Below, piece by piece: positions 24,460 to 34,700 of a stretch of 44,931 nucleotides of DNA. The stretch comes from Bacteroidaceae bacterium. GTDB lineage: Bacteria > Bacteroidota > Bacteroidia > Bacteroidales > Bacteroidaceae. A program made the position numbers and the translations under genes. Within the stretch, counting starts at the first letter, position 1, and each line of letters starts with the position of its first letter. Under the pieces are notes generated by a model. It had not been told where the DNA came from, did no database searches, and saw only the letters and a list, made by a program, of their open reading frames with translations. The stretch spans positions 1 to 44,931 of the forward strand of contig JAFVTT010000045.1 in assembly GCA_017503065.1 (NCBI GenBank). The letters are read 5' to 3'.

Positions 24460-27342
24460 ATGATTATGAAAAGCACCAAGCCCCTCTTTCCATTGTATCT
24501 GCTTGCCGCCTTGCTTTGCGGATTTTTAGCGGCATGCGAAGAATCCCCCGCGCTGCCAACCGACTATCCCACCGAGGGCGACATACACTTCTCCCTGCAG
24601 GCCGGAGGCGACAGCCTGGACAACGCCCCCCTTGCCGTCGGCACGGGCGACACGCTCAGCATATCCGTCAGCCAGAAGAGCAGTTACACCGACCCCGACG
24701 GCTCTGTCTTTACCTGCGAGCCCAAAGCCACGATAGGGCTTTTTGCTACGGCGGATACCATTTATGCAAAGGACATCGAATCCCTGTTGGAAGTCGGCGG
24801 TAACCCAGAGGTAACTACCTCCCAGAGCGGCACGAACCCCGTTCTCCACAGCACAAACCAGAAGTTCGTGATAGGCGGTCAGGAGGTAGTCTTTGATTTG
24901 GGCCATGAGGTCTATTCCTATGTCAATTCACTGTCGGATGTCATAGAGATGCCCTATGTCAAGGTGAACAGGGCCAACTTCGGCCGTGGCAATGCCACTG
25001 AAAGCGGCGGTGTGACCAGGAACACTTCTCCCTCCGTCACGTTGCGCGCCTTGTCGCTGACCAGAGCCAGCGTTACGGATTCCGCGATGTTTGAGGTAAG
25101 TGCGAAATTCAGTCTTGAACTGGAGAGCGTCAACACCAAGACCGAAAACAAACGGACATTGGAGTTTGATGTCACTTATGTCGGTGTGGTGGAAAATGTT
25201 ACCGAACTTTATGGAAGCGTGGTCTATACGGTTAGCCACAAGGATGGGGGGGAGGCCAAATCTCCGTTCATTGTAAACGGTGCGGATTCACTTCTTCTGG
25301 AGATTAGGCAAAACAGTACGTATGCAGCCGCGGACACTGCTGTCTATGCATCTGAACCGAAGGCAACCATTGGCCTGAAGGTGAAAAATGATACGGCTTT
25401 CGTTGAAAAACATGAACTATTGTCAACGTTGATTGAAACAGAGGATCCTAAGGTATCCACCAATGGCGATAATCCCGCATCCACTCTGTATGAACGGCTT
25501 TTTGCCACATCTTCGCAGGAATTTCTGTTTGAAACAATGTATGAAGTTTACAAGGCAGAAAGTGGCGATGAAATGCCGTATTTGATGGTCGGCGAGCCAA
25601 AATGCATTGGAATAGAAGTTACAGAGCAGAAGAAGGATGCTACGACTCGCGGGTTTGTGTATGATACTGTGTATTACGATGTAAAAGCCAAGTTTGAAGT
25701 TGAACTCAAGGGTGTTAATGTTAGTGATGAACTTGCTAATACGTTGGAGTTTGAGGTCAATTATGTGGGTGGTGTCATCAATGCGACCGAGATAGTTGAA
25801 CTTGTGAATATTACATATCGTAAGAATCAAGTTTTTTACGAAGGACATGATAATCTGTTACCCCGTTCTCAGTGTGAAGTTTATCGTGACAGGCACTATT
25901 CTGACGGACATGTTGAAACTGATGAATTCTTTGGGGCTCCGTGGTTCTGGGTGGAATATAATGTTTCTCTAGGTAGTGGAAATAATGAGGTTAGTGGCCG
26001 TGTGGATACAACGGTTACTTATTTACCTGATTTTACTGTTCGCTATGAGAATTATTCTTGTTATATAGAGAAATCGAATCATGTTTATGTGTATAACAGA
26101 GGAGCAACATGTATTCCTGGTTTTGAGAATGTTGAATTGGCTTTGGAAAAAGAATTTAATGATGTTCCAGGTAGATATGATGAAACATATGATGCAGAAT
26201 TAAAGGATTATTATTTTAATCCAGACAATCCAATAGAGGGATGGTACGTAAAGGGGTTTGGTAAGAGTTGTAAGAAGTTGTTGCAATATGTTAAAGACGG
26301 TAATTCTATACCATTTAGAGGACATTTTATTGCGATGAGATATTATGATCGTTTTTTGTGTGTGGATGATACTATAATCGGTTTTGAAGAGTTCCGGCCA
26401 AAAATAGAATCATTTGAAACATTTGATGATTATGCCGGCTCTGAAGTTCATGGCCCTGGAAAGATTTATCAGTATATAATAAAGGGTGAGTATTTGGACC
26501 ATACTTTCTATTATGAATTAACTGATACCATCTACACACCGAAGGGAACCATTGTAGAAAAAGATGACAGGGATATCTCTGTAGCGTTGGACGAACCCAC
26601 GGATGTCACCTACGGAAAGGCAACTCTTCACGCTCGTGTGGAAGGCCACGAGGGAGAGGTGTTCTCGGGCTACGGATTCTATGTATTGCAGCCTCATACA
26701 GGCAAATGGGTGTTCTTCGAAGCCGACAATGTGTCCGAAGATGGCAGCAGCTTCTCTGCTACAGTGACGGGAATGGAATTGGGACAGACGCACCAATACT
26801 ACGCAAAGCTAAGTACGCCTATCCCAATAAGCGTGGAGCCTATCGTTAGTGATACGCAGACTTTCACGACCCAGAATAGAAGCATCTCCACCGACGAAGC
26901 CGTTGACTTGGGCCTGAGCGTCAAGTGGTCATCGCACAACTTTGGCGCCACCAATATGCAGGGCTATGGCACCACCTTCCATAAATGGCCGGCTACGGGC
27001 ATAGTGGAGTCGCAATGGGGCGAGGACTGGCGCTTGCCTACAGCCAAGGAGGCAGAGGAACTGATCGAACATTGCTATCAAGAGTGGATAAGTTATCATG
27101 GACGACAAGGTTTACTGTTGATGGCAAACAACGGCAATGCCATATTCCTGCCTGCGGTGGGTCTCAGTTCAGGGGTTAATGTAGACCATGAGTGTGTCTA
27201 TCTGACTAGTACAGAATATACCTTCTGGGATGGAGCCGAAGGATATACGACCATGCAGGCGTATAAGGGAGAAGAACTTGGATTCAGATTTATGTTTAAG
27301 AAGGACGCAGAGGTTTATCCTATCCGCCCGGTAAGAGAGTAG
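24460..27342 (+). CDS. Large mosaic lipoprotein with repeated domain and Fib-succ-type C-terminus
   Basis: 960 residues from MIMKSTKPLFPLYLL (ATG 24460; ATG 24466 is an alternative). The lipoprotein signal ends GFLAAC. Two copies of a ~190-residue domain follow: each has a PKATIGL segment, a long stretch ending MPYxxV, then a KFxxELxxVN...LEF(D/E)V(T/N)YVGxVxNxTE segment. A less structured central part (about 450-700) is encoded by visibly AT-richer DNA. The last ~160 residues contain VDLGLSVKWSSHNFGATN and WRLPTAKEAEELIEHC, the Fibrobacter-major-paralogue type domain common in Bacteroidales surface lipoproteins. Function is unknown; surface exposure is inferred. The gene is monocistronic, with strong hairpins downstream. 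Confidence 0.82.
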   Translation: MIMKSTKPLFPLYLLAALLCGFLAACEESPALPTDYPTEGDIHFSLQAGGDSLDNAPLAVGTGDTLSISVSQKSSYTDPDGSVFTCEPKATIGLFATADTIYAKDIESLLEVGGNPEVTTSQSGTNPVLHSTNQKFVIGGQEVVFDLGHEVYSYVNSLSDVIEMPYVKVNRANFGRGNATESGGVTRNTSPSVTLRALSLTRASVTDSAMFEVSAKFSLELESVNTKTENKRTLEFDVTYVGVVENVTELYGSVVYTVSHKDGGEAKSPFIVNGADSLLLEIRQNSTYAAADTAVYASEPKATIGLKVKNDTAFVEKHELLSTLIETEDPKVSTNGDNPASTLYERLFATSSQEFLFETMYEVYKAESGDEMPYLMVGEPKCIGIEVTEQKKDATTRGFVYDTVYYDVKAKFEVELKGVNVSDELANTLEFEVNYVGGVINATEIVELVNITYRKNQVFYEGHDNLLPRSQCEVYRDRHYSDGHVETDEFFGAPWFWVEYNVSLGSGNNEVSGRVDTTVTYLPDFTVRYENYSCYIEKSNHVYVYNRGATCIPGFENVELALEKEFNDVPGRYDETYDAELKDYYFNPDNPIEGWYVKGFGKSCKKLLQYVKDGNSIPFRGHFIAMRYYDRFLCVDDTIIGFEEFRPKIESFETFDDYAGSEVHGPGKIYQYIIKGEYLDHTFYYELTDTIYTPKGTIVEKDDRDISVALDEPTDVTYGKATLHARVEGHEGEVFSGYGFYVLQPHTGKWVFFEADNVSEDGSSFSATVTGMELGQTHQYYAKLSTPIPISVEPIVSDTQTFTTQNRSISTDEAVDLGLSVKWSSHNFGATNMQGYGTTFHKWPATGIVESQWGEDWRLPTAKEAEELIEHCYQEWISYHGRQGLLLMANNGNAIFLPAVGLSSGVNVDHECVYLTSTEYTFWDGAEGYTTMQAYKGEELGFRFMFKKDAEVYPIRPVRE

Positions 27343-27427
27343 ATATTCGTCGGAAATCTCATTTATTACGCAGGTTATTCGTATTTTTGCCGTTTGACTC
27401 AGAAAACGGTTTCTATCTTTTTGAAAC

Positions 27428-27460
27428 GAGAAAGGGAGGACGTAGTATCCTCCCTTTCTC
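27428..27460. terminator. Terminator hairpin after the large lipoprotein gene
   Basis: GAGAAAGGGAGGA (27428-27440) pairs perfectly with TCCTCCCTTTCTC (27448-27460), with a 7-nt loop. Confidence 0.7.
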
Positions 27461-27483
27461 TAATACGCTAAGATTACGGTATT

Positions 27484-27532
27484 ATCCCAAATCGGTCATT
27501 AGCGCGTAACAGTATAATGACCGATTTGGGAT
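27484..27532. terminator. Perfect 18-bp palindromic repeat/terminator
   Basis: ATCCCAAATCGGTCATTA (27484-27501) pairs perfectly with 27515-27532 around a 13-nt loop. It sits between the convergent lipoprotein and mce genes. It is the most complete member of the CCCAAATCGGTCATTAG motif family seen in this window. Confidence 0.8.
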
Positions 27533-27550
27533 TATTAGTCTTTCAAAGTT

Positions 27551-27955
27551 TTATTCCTCACACAACTCGGTCAGGATGCCGCAGGTGCTCTTGGGATGCA
27601 GGAAGGCAATCTTCAGGCCGTCAGCGCCGCCACGGGGAGCCTTGTCGATAAGGCGGATGCCGTTTGCCTCGCACTGGGCCAAAGCCTCGGTAACGCCATC
27701 CTCAACCTTGAAGGCTACATGGTGAATGCCGCGGCCGCCATTGTCCAGGAACTTCTGGATGGTACTCTCGGGGCATGTGGGTTCCAGCAGTTCGATCTTT
27801 ACTTCGCCAACCTTCAGGAATGCGGTCTTCACCTTCTGGTCTTCTACAACCTCCTCCTTATAGAACTCCAAACCGAGAACGTCGGTGTAGTAGGGGAGAA
27901 CTTCTGCAATGTTCTGGACAGCGATGCCCAGGTGTTCGATTCTTGAAATCTTCAT
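27551..27955 (-). CDS. mce: Methylmalonyl-CoA epimerase
   Basis: 134 residues from MKISRIEHLGIAV (ATG at 27955-27953); an upstream in-frame extension to 28018 overlaps the panD 3' end and is unlikely. It has the vicinal-oxygen-chelate fold: IEHLGIAV with a metal-binding His, KIELLEP, GIHHVAFKV with the second His, and the closing Glu in CGILTELCEE. It interconverts (R)- and (S)-methylmalonyl-CoA in the succinate-to-propionate route used by Bacteroidales. It is third in a minus-strand unit after panC and panD (22-bp gap). Confidence 0.95.
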   Translation of the reverse strand: MKISRIEHLGIAVQNIAEVLPYYTDVLGLEFYKEEVVEDQKVKTAFLKVGEVKIELLEPTCPESTIQKFLDNGGRGIHHVAFKVEDGVTEALAQCEANGIRLIDKAPRGGADGLKIAFLHPKSTCGILTELCEE

Positions 27956-27977
27956 AATGAATATAGATTTAAAAGTG

Positions 27978-28331
27978 TTATTGTTTCTTGGGTAATGTGT
28001 TGTTCTCGGGGAAGGCAACCTGAGGCGTGAAGTTCATGGCCTCATCCGGAGTCATGCGTGCATAGGCCATGATGATGATGGTATCGCCCACCTGCACCTT
28101 GCGTGCGGCGGCGCCGTTGAGGCATACGCATCCGCTTCCGCGTTCGCCGGAAATGGTATATGTGTCAAAGCGTTCTCCGTTGTTGTTGTCTACGATAAAC
28201 ACTCTCTCTCCCGGTATGATGCCCACGGCATCCATCAGGTCCCTGTCCAGGGTGATGCTGCCCATGTAGTTCAGGTTGGCTTCCGTTACCTGTACACAGT
28301 GCAGTTTGCTTTTGAGTACTTCTATTGTCAT
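27978..28331 (-). CDS. panD: Aspartate 1-decarboxylase precursor
   Basis: 117 residues. Self-cleaves between G24 and S25 (NYMGSITLD) to create the pyruvoyl group that decarboxylates aspartate to beta-alanine for pantothenate. Family landmarks include [14 protein letters not shown], the [18 protein letters not shown] segment and the [13 protein letters not shown] strand. The start overlaps the panC stop by 4 bp (ATGA), so translation is coupled: PanC uses the beta-alanine that PanD makes. Cytoplasmic tetramer. Confidence 0.97.
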   Translation of the reverse strand: MTIEVLKSKLHCVQVTEANLNYMGSITLDRDLMDAVGIIPGERVFIVDNNNGERFDTYTISGERGSGCVCLNGAAARKVQVGDTIIIMAYARMTPDEAMNFTPQVAFPENNTLPKKQ

Positions 28332-29170
28332 TTGTATCTGATGTGGTCAATCAAACGTATTGGTGTCTTGCCGCAATATACTGTAATGCAACCGACTACA
28401 GAGTTGGAACCGGACCAGTCTTCTATGTCGGCCAGTGTGTCTCCGTCCACTATGCTGTAGTATTCCACCTCTAAGCCTGGAATCTCGTTGATGTTGCTTA
28501 CAACCCATTCCCGTGTCTCGCTGACGGTAAGTCCAAGACCTTTGCTTTCCTGGAGTATGCGGTAGATGTTGGGGGCAATTGCCTTCTCGTCGGGAGCCAG
28601 CAAGGTGTTTCTGCTGCTCATTGCCAGACCGTCTGCTTCGCGGATTACGGGGCATGGGATGATGTCCACGCGGAACTTCAAATCCTCCACCATGCGGCGT
28701 ATGACGGCTATCTGCTGGTAGTCCTTCTCTCCGAAATATGCCCTGTCGGGGTCGGTGATCATGAACAGTTTGCTTACAATCTGGCATACGCCATTGAAGT
28801 GTCCGGGACGGCGCGCGCCCTCCATCACGGAGTCGGTGGGGGGGTATGAGAACCGGCGGGTGTCCGGTTCCGGATATATCTCGTTTACGCTGGGGGCAAA
28901 GGCTATTTGTGCTCCGCACTCCTCGAGTATTGTGCAATCGCTTTCCAGTGTCCTCGGATAGCGCTCCAAGTCCTTGGGGTCGTTGAATTGCGTCGGGTTC
29001 AAAAATATGCTTACTACCGTAATGCCGTTCTCTGAAACGCTACGGCGAACCAGCGAGGCATGCCCTTCGTGCAAGGCTCCCATGGTGGGGACAAACCCTA
29101 TGGACATTCCTTTTGCACGCTCGGCAAGAAGGGTTTCCTGCAACTGTGCTATCGTGTTAATTACCTGCAT
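28328..29170 (-). CDS. panC: Pantothenate synthetase
   Basis: 280 residues from [10 protein letters not shown] (ATG at 29170-29168). Joins pantoate and beta-alanine with ATP. Motifs: [14 protein letters not shown] (HIGH-type), [26 protein letters not shown] and MSSRNTLL (KMSKS-type). An in-frame ATG at 29206 would put the start inside the promoter region and 12 residues before the usual N-terminus, so it was rejected. First gene of panC-panD-mce. Divergent from the GT5-like gene. Confidence 0.96.
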   Translation of the reverse strand: MQVINTIAQLQETLLAERAKGMSIGFVPTMGALHEGHASLVRRSVSENGITVVSIFLNPTQFNDPKDLERYPRTLESDCTILEECGAQIAFAPSVNEIYPEPDTRRFSYPPTDSVMEGARRPGHFNGVCQIVSKLFMITDPDRAYFGEKDYQQIAVIRRMVEDLKFRVDIIPCPVIREADGLAMSSRNTLLAPDEKAIAPNIYRILQESKGLGLTVSETREWVVSNINEIPGLEVEYYSIVDGDTLADIEDWSGSNSVVGCITVYCGKTPIRLIDHIRYK

Positions 29171-29207
29171 TGCAATGGTTGATATAACTTTGTTTTCAAA
29201 ATTCATG

Positions 29208-29215
29208 CAAAGGTA
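29208..29215 (-). promoter_or_regulatory. panC promoter -7 element
   Basis: Minus-strand TACCTTTG followed by CA, 37 nt before the ATG at 29170. Transcription would start near 29201, downstream of the alternative ATG at 29206, which decides the panC start. Confidence 0.65.
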
Positions 29216-29321
29216 AAATATTTATAGGTATCCGAAGAAGGAATTGACCCTAAAAAAGCAAAAAAGTGCTAATTTGAATAAAACAGATGGCAGTCAGGAC
29301 ATGAATGTCGCCGTTTTTTTG

Positions 29322-29329
29322 TAACTTTG
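29322..29329 (+). promoter_or_regulatory. -7 element of the GT5-like/DUF4270/helicase cluster
   Basis: TAACTTTG followed by CA, 30 nt upstream of the ATG at 29360; the T-run just before it is typical of Bacteroidota promoters. Confidence 0.65.
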
Positions 29330-29359
29330 CACACGAGATAATATGTATATTGTGCATAT

Positions 29360-30217
29360 ATGGAGAAAGCAAAGAAGATACTTTTCCTGACACAGGAGAT
29401 AGAGCCGTACGTCTCTGAAACACCCTTGGGTTCAATAAGCCGTTCGTTTATTCCCGCTGTTCAGGAGTCTGGCCGTGAGGTTCGCACTTTTACTCCCAAG
29501 TGGGGACAAATCAATGAGCGCCGTAATCAGTTGCATGAAGTCATACGCCTTTCCGGCATGAATCTGATAATAGATGACACAGACCATCAGCTGATAATCA
29601 AGGTTGCGAGTATCAATGCGGCACGTATACAGGTATATTTTATCGACAATGACGATTTCATGAAGAATCGTCTTATGTTGGCAGATGACAAGGGAAAGCT
29701 GTATAAGGACAATGTGGAGAGGATAATGTTCTTTGCACGTGGTTCGCTTGAAACCGTCAAGAAACTCCGTTGGGTTCCTGAAATAGTGCATTGTCAGGGA
29801 ATAATGAGTTCTTTGGCTCCGTATCTGTTGAAACTGGCGTATTATGACGAACCAAGTTTTCGTGAGTCAAAGATAGTTTTTACACCATCAACGGAAGTTC
29901 CCGAATCTCCGCTTCCCAAGAATTTAGACGGCATATTGTCTTTCCGTGAGGCTAGCAGGACTTCTTTGTCGACGCTTGGCAATCTGACTAAGTTGGAAGA
30001 CTTGAACCGCATTGGCATGTTCATGAGTGACGGTGTTATCCTTAATGAACCCAATGAATATTACCAGCGTATGGCAAAGGAAATGGGAAAACCCGTGGTG
30101 ATTCTGGATCCCGAGAATTTGGTTTCCGCCCCATTGGATTTGTATGATACCTTGTGGGACGAAGTGGTCAGAAACAGGCCCAAGGAGGAAGATGACGATG
30201 AAGGTTTCCTGTTTTAG
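29360..30217 (+). CDS. Truncated glycogen/starch synthase-like (GT5 N-terminal domain) protein
   Basis: 285 residues equivalent to the N-terminal half of ADP-glucose glycogen synthase (ILFLTQEIEPYVSETPLG, then IVHCQGIMSSLAPYLLK, equivalent to the HxHDW region). The GT1-type C-terminal half with the catalytic Glu is absent. The N-terminal ADP-glucose-binding KTGGL motif is replaced by ETPLG. As I recall, Bacteroides genomes carry a short protein like this beside panC, so the form looks conserved rather than a recent truncation. It ends in an acidic tail (EEDDDEGF). A classical synthase activity is doubtful; a regulatory or binding role is possible. Overlaps or nearly abuts the DUF4270 gene. 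Confidence 0.8.
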   Translation: MEKAKKILFLTQEIEPYVSETPLGSISRSFIPAVQESGREVRTFTPKWGQINERRNQLHEVIRLSGMNLIIDDTDHQLIIKVASINAARIQVYFIDNDDFMKNRLMLADDKGKLYKDNVERIMFFARGSLETVKKLRWVPEIVHCQGIMSSLAPYLLKLAYYDEPSFRESKIVFTPSTEVPESPLPKNLDGILSFREASRTSLSTLGNLTKLEDLNRIGMFMSDGVILNEPNEYYQRMAKEMGKPVVILDPENLVSAPLDLYDTLWDEVVRNRPKEEDDDEGFLF

Positions 30218-30239
30218 TGGATTAGAAAGAGGTTTGGAA

Positions 30240-31796
30240 GTGAAGAAACTTAATATATTGGACCGTATAGGTTCGTTGGTAGTGGCCGTGGCCATGGTGT
30301 TTTTTGTCTCCTGTACTGAGAATACTGGGAATATAGGCATTCCTCCTGTAAATGAAACCCTGGAGACCAGTGTGGCAGTTTGTGACGTCTACACAAAGTC
30401 GGTAAAACTGGATAGCATAAAGGCCCATTCCGTTTCCTCGTATCTGGGTTCGATTTACGACCCGGAAACAAACGGACGCCTTACCGGCAATTTCATCACC
30501 CAGTTTGCCGTGATGGAGGGATTCAGGTACTTCCCCCCGATAGACTCCATTACATCAAGGGATTCGGAAGGAAGGCCCCGTTGCGACAGCGTCATGCTGC
30601 AATTGAATTTTGACACTTATTACGGCGATGTCAATACCCCGTTGAAGTTGGCGGTATATCCGTTGGACATGAACAATCCGTTGAGCGAAGACAGCGTATA
30701 TTACACCAACACGGATTTGAGGAAATACATACGTCCCGGATACGAGGACAAGCCCATAGCAACAAAGGTATTCACCGCGTGGGACAGAATACACGGTTCT
30801 GACCCCTCCAACGCCACGTCAGGCAGTTATCCCAGTATACGTATTCCTTTGCCATTGTCTGAAGGCAATCAGATAATGGACAAGTACTGGGAGTACCTGG
30901 AAGACAACAAGGGACTTTCAGAAGAGGAGCATGTAAACCGCAACTTTGACGATTCGTATCATTTCATCAGAAACGTACATCCCGGTTACTATGCGGAAAT
31001 AATAAACGGTGAGGGTGTGATGGTGCGTGTCTTTGTGGATGCCCTGTATCTAATATACAATGCACGTGTACTGAATGACAGCATTGTGGAGGAGGTGCCT
31101 TCATATAGCGTGTTTGCAGGTACTCCAGAGGTTATCCAGAGTTGCCAGTTCTCGGAATCCGATGTTGCCGAACTGGTGGAAGATGAATCATGCACATGGC
31201 TGAAGACACCTACGGGAATATGCACGGAGGTAACACTGCCCATTGATGATATCTTCTCAGGAAACCACAAGAACGACAGTATCAGTCGTGTGGAACTGAT
31301 GTTCAACAGATACAATAAGGAGCAGACAGGAAACCAATTCGGTATTCCCCAGAATCTTCTGCTTGTCCGCAAGAGCGAGGCCAACAGTTTCTTCATCCAG
31401 AACAAGACTCCGGATGAGGTGACGTCTTACCTTGCAGCCTTCCAAAAGGCCTACAATACGTACACGTTCAACAACATCAGCCAGATGGCAACCTTCATGT
31501 ACAAGGATCGCGAGAATGCCGTTATGGCCTACATCAAGGATGTACTGAAGGTGGATAACCCTACGGAGGCACAGATTGAGGAGGAGACACACGAATGGAC
31601 CAAGCGTAATCCTGATTGGAACAAGTGTTGCCTTATACCTGTAGAGATTACCACCAATACCGCTTCCGGTTCCATAACAAGCGTAAGCCACGACCTCTCC
31701 CTTACGAGCGCCCGTCTGGTAAAGGGAACCAAGGATGAACCTATCCGCATACAGGTATACTATACCCGTGTAGCCTCCGCCTCCAACAATGAGTAG
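30240..31796 (+). CDS. DUF4270 lipoprotein
   Basis: 518 residues if started at GTG 30240, which gives an ideal lipoprotein signal, MKKLNILDRIGSLVVAVAMVFFVSC. An ATG at 30198 (MKVSCFSGLER) adds 14 residues, overlaps the previous gene and spoils the signal, though prediction programs may choose it. The mature part has DUF4270 landmarks: an early GSIYDPETNGRLTGNFITQF segment, CDSVMLQLNFDTYYGD and PLKLAVYPLD. These are beta-rich, outer-membrane-anchored proteins of unknown function, conserved in Bacteroidota. It overlaps the start of the helicase gene by 8 bp, so the two are translationally coupled. Confidence 0.83.
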   Translation: MKKLNILDRIGSLVVAVAMVFFVSCTENTGNIGIPPVNETLETSVAVCDVYTKSVKLDSIKAHSVSSYLGSIYDPETNGRLTGNFITQFAVMEGFRYFPPIDSITSRDSEGRPRCDSVMLQLNFDTYYGDVNTPLKLAVYPLDMNNPLSEDSVYYTNTDLRKYIRPGYEDKPIATKVFTAWDRIHGSDPSNATSGSYPSIRIPLPLSEGNQIMDKYWEYLEDNKGLSEEEHVNRNFDDSYHFIRNVHPGYYAEIINGEGVMVRVFVDALYLIYNARVLNDSIVEEVPSYSVFAGTPEVIQSCQFSESDVAELVEDESCTWLKTPTGICTEVTLPIDDIFSGNHKNDSISRVELMFNRYNKEQTGNQFGIPQNLLLVRKSEANSFFIQNKTPDEVTSYLAAFQKAYNTYTFNNISQMATFMYKDRENAVMAYIKDVLKVDNPTEAQIEEETHEWTKRNPDWNKCCLIPVEITTNTASGSITSVSHDLSLTSARLVKGTKDEPIRIQVYYTRVASASNNE

Positions 31797-34700
31797 CGAG
31801 TGGTTTCAGGAGATGGGGATACTCTATTCCCTGTTGCCGGACTATGAAACCGCTTATACGAGATTAGGCAGGATATTTTTCGAACTGCTTGACGATGCAA
31901 CCTCCGAGTCGGATGTCTTGTTGGCAGGTTGCTTTGCCAAGACGGATTATCTGCTGAAGCAGAAATTAGCAAAACCACAACTCAGACGTATGGTCAATGA
32001 CATGCGTCTGAGATTGACCAAGGATAAAGGAACACAGAGTGCCGGGAATTTCATGTATGATTTTCAGGCTCTGTGTCTTTTTATTGCCCTGCTGTCCGAC
32101 AAAGAAGTCCCGGCGGAACTTGAAGAACTGTTTCCCAAGGAGCGCCAATCGGGCGGTAGATATGCCGTAGATGCTGACTACATCCGTGTTATTCTCCATG
32201 ACTGGGACGATGAGTTCCTGCATTGTACCTCCGAATCGGGAGAAGAGGACCTACGGATAAGGTACTCGGGTGAGGGGCAGTTGTATGGACATGACAACTC
32301 CTATCTCTCGGAATTGCTCTGGGGGGGCATGATGCTCAACGTCCTCCGTCCCAGAAAGTCGGCGGACGGAGTCCTGCTGCCTGAACTTCTTGTCCTGGAA
32401 CCGGACTTCCTGGTGGATGTCTCCACCATAGCGTCGTGCTTCGAGTCTTATGCCGAATCCCCTGTCGTTTCTTTGTTGAGGAGGTTGGAACCGCCTGCAA
32501 TAACAGAACCCATCCTTATGGGTAATATGGCATCCGAACTTCTGGATACGGTCATTCACGACAGGGATGGTGTAGCAGGGCGCTCGTCCGAGATGATGAA
32601 GGACCTCTATGTGGAAGCGGCCAAGAGGTTCTTCCAGAGCAATGCCGTTGGTGTGATGTATGCCCAGCCCGACAAATCCTTCCATTCCCTCGCATGGCAA
32701 CAGATGCTGAACATACACAAGGCATTGCATACCACCTTGCCCGAAGCGGTAGACAGGTATGACGAGAGCAATGTTGTGGTGGAACCGACATTCTTCTCTG
32801 AAATGCTGGGCCTGCAGGGACGTATGGATATGCTTCAGACGGATATGAGGGTGCTGGTGGAGCAGAAGGCAGGCAAGGCGGCTTATGTCTATGGCGACGC
32901 TGATGCCGACACCCCAAAATACAAGGAGCAACACTACATCCAGATGCTCCTGTATATGGCCATTATAAGGTATAATTTCCGCCAACTTTATGAGGGGAAC
33001 AACCGCGAACTGCATGCATTCCTTCTCTACAGCAAGTACATGCATCCGCTTGTCGGACTGGGATTTGCACCTGAACTGCTGCACAGGGCCATTGTCCTGC
33101 GCAACAGGTATGTGGCACAGGAGAGGGACCTCTGCCAGGGAGGCATTTCCAAACTTATGTCATCCACCGCCGAGAGTCTGAACCTGAACGAAGTCCGTGG
33201 CAGGCTATGGGAGCAGTATCAGCGTCCGCGCATTGAAGGCCTGCTTTGCCGTTTCCGCCTTTCATCGGAACTGGAGCGTGCATATTTCCAGCGCTTCTAT
33301 CGTTTTGTCGCCCTGGAACACAGACTCTCCAAGATAGGAAACCAGACAAAGGAATGTTCTGGATTTGCCAGTGCATGGCTGTCTTCGTTGGATGAAAAGC
33401 AGCAATACGGCAACATTCTTCTTGGCCTTACCATAAACGCCGCCCGTTTCCCTGACACGGGACATATATCACACCTGGTGTTGGAATATAGCGGCGAGTC
33501 GGGCAATTTCAGACAGGGGGACATCGTGGTGCTGTATTCCTATCCGGAAGACCACACCCCCGACATAAGACGGACGATGGTGTTCAGGGCAGTGATAAGC
33601 AACGTTTCGCCCTCTGAAATAACCTTGAAACTCAGGAACATGCAGAAGGATGCTTCCGTCTTTCATTGCCCGACGGGCAGTGCATGGTGCCTGGAGCATG
33701 ACTTCATGGAGAGTTCCTATAGCGGTCTTTACAAAGGTCTGTATTCCTTTCTGTGTGCCCCTCAGGAGCGCAAGGATCTTGTGCTGATGCAACGCTCTCC
33801 CCGTGTCAATCCCGATGCGCCCCTGCGTGGTGATTATGGCGCTTTCAACGATTTGCAGAAAAGGATTAAGGCCTCCAGAGACCTTTTCCTGGTTATCGGT
33901 CCGCCGGGAACGGGAAAGACTTCCTTTGGCATGCTCCATACCTTGCAGGAAGAACTGCTGGAGGATGACGCCAGGGTGCTGGTAGTGTCGTATACAAACC
34001 GTTCGGTGGACGAGATATGCAGCAAACTGTATCCGGAAATAGACTTTATCCGCCTTGGTGGCAATGTGTTGTCCGCCGAAACCTATTCCGAACGCTATCT
34101 CGGCAGCATCGTTGCCCAATGCAAGACCTCGGCCGAGTTGAGGGATAGGGTAGCGGCCGCACGCGTCGTTGTAGGGACAACATCGTCGGCCATGTCGCAT
34201 CTGCCCCTCCTGTCCATGGACCGCTATTCACTCTGCATCATAGATGAGGCCAGCCAGATTCTGGAACCTCATCTTCTGCCTCTGCTTTCCCTTTGTTGTG
34301 CCGACGGCACTCCCTGCATCTCAAGGTTCGTGATGATAGGAGACCACAAACAACTGCCTGCCGTGGTGCAGCAGCGTAGCAGGGAGTCCCGTGTTGATGA
34401 CCTTTCCCTGAACGCAATCGGATTGTCTGATTGCCGTAACTCCATGTTCGAGAGACTTCTGACCAGATACCGCCACAATCCGGACGTCTGCTACATGCTC
34501 ACCCGTCAGGGACGCATGCACAGGGATATCGCACATTTTCCCAATATTGCTTTCTATGGAGGCAAGTTGCAGGAGGTGCCCTTGGAACACCAGCTTGCCG
34601 CTTCGGCACATTCCAGAGTACGTTTTATTGACGTCCAGCCACAGGACTTTTCCCAGACGGACAAGGTGAATCCCTCCGAGGCATCCGTCATTGCCGATGA

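Noticed and set aside
29171..29206. Upstream ATG for panC at 29206
   Set aside because: It would lie at or before the predicted transcription start and adds 12 residues not typical of PanC.
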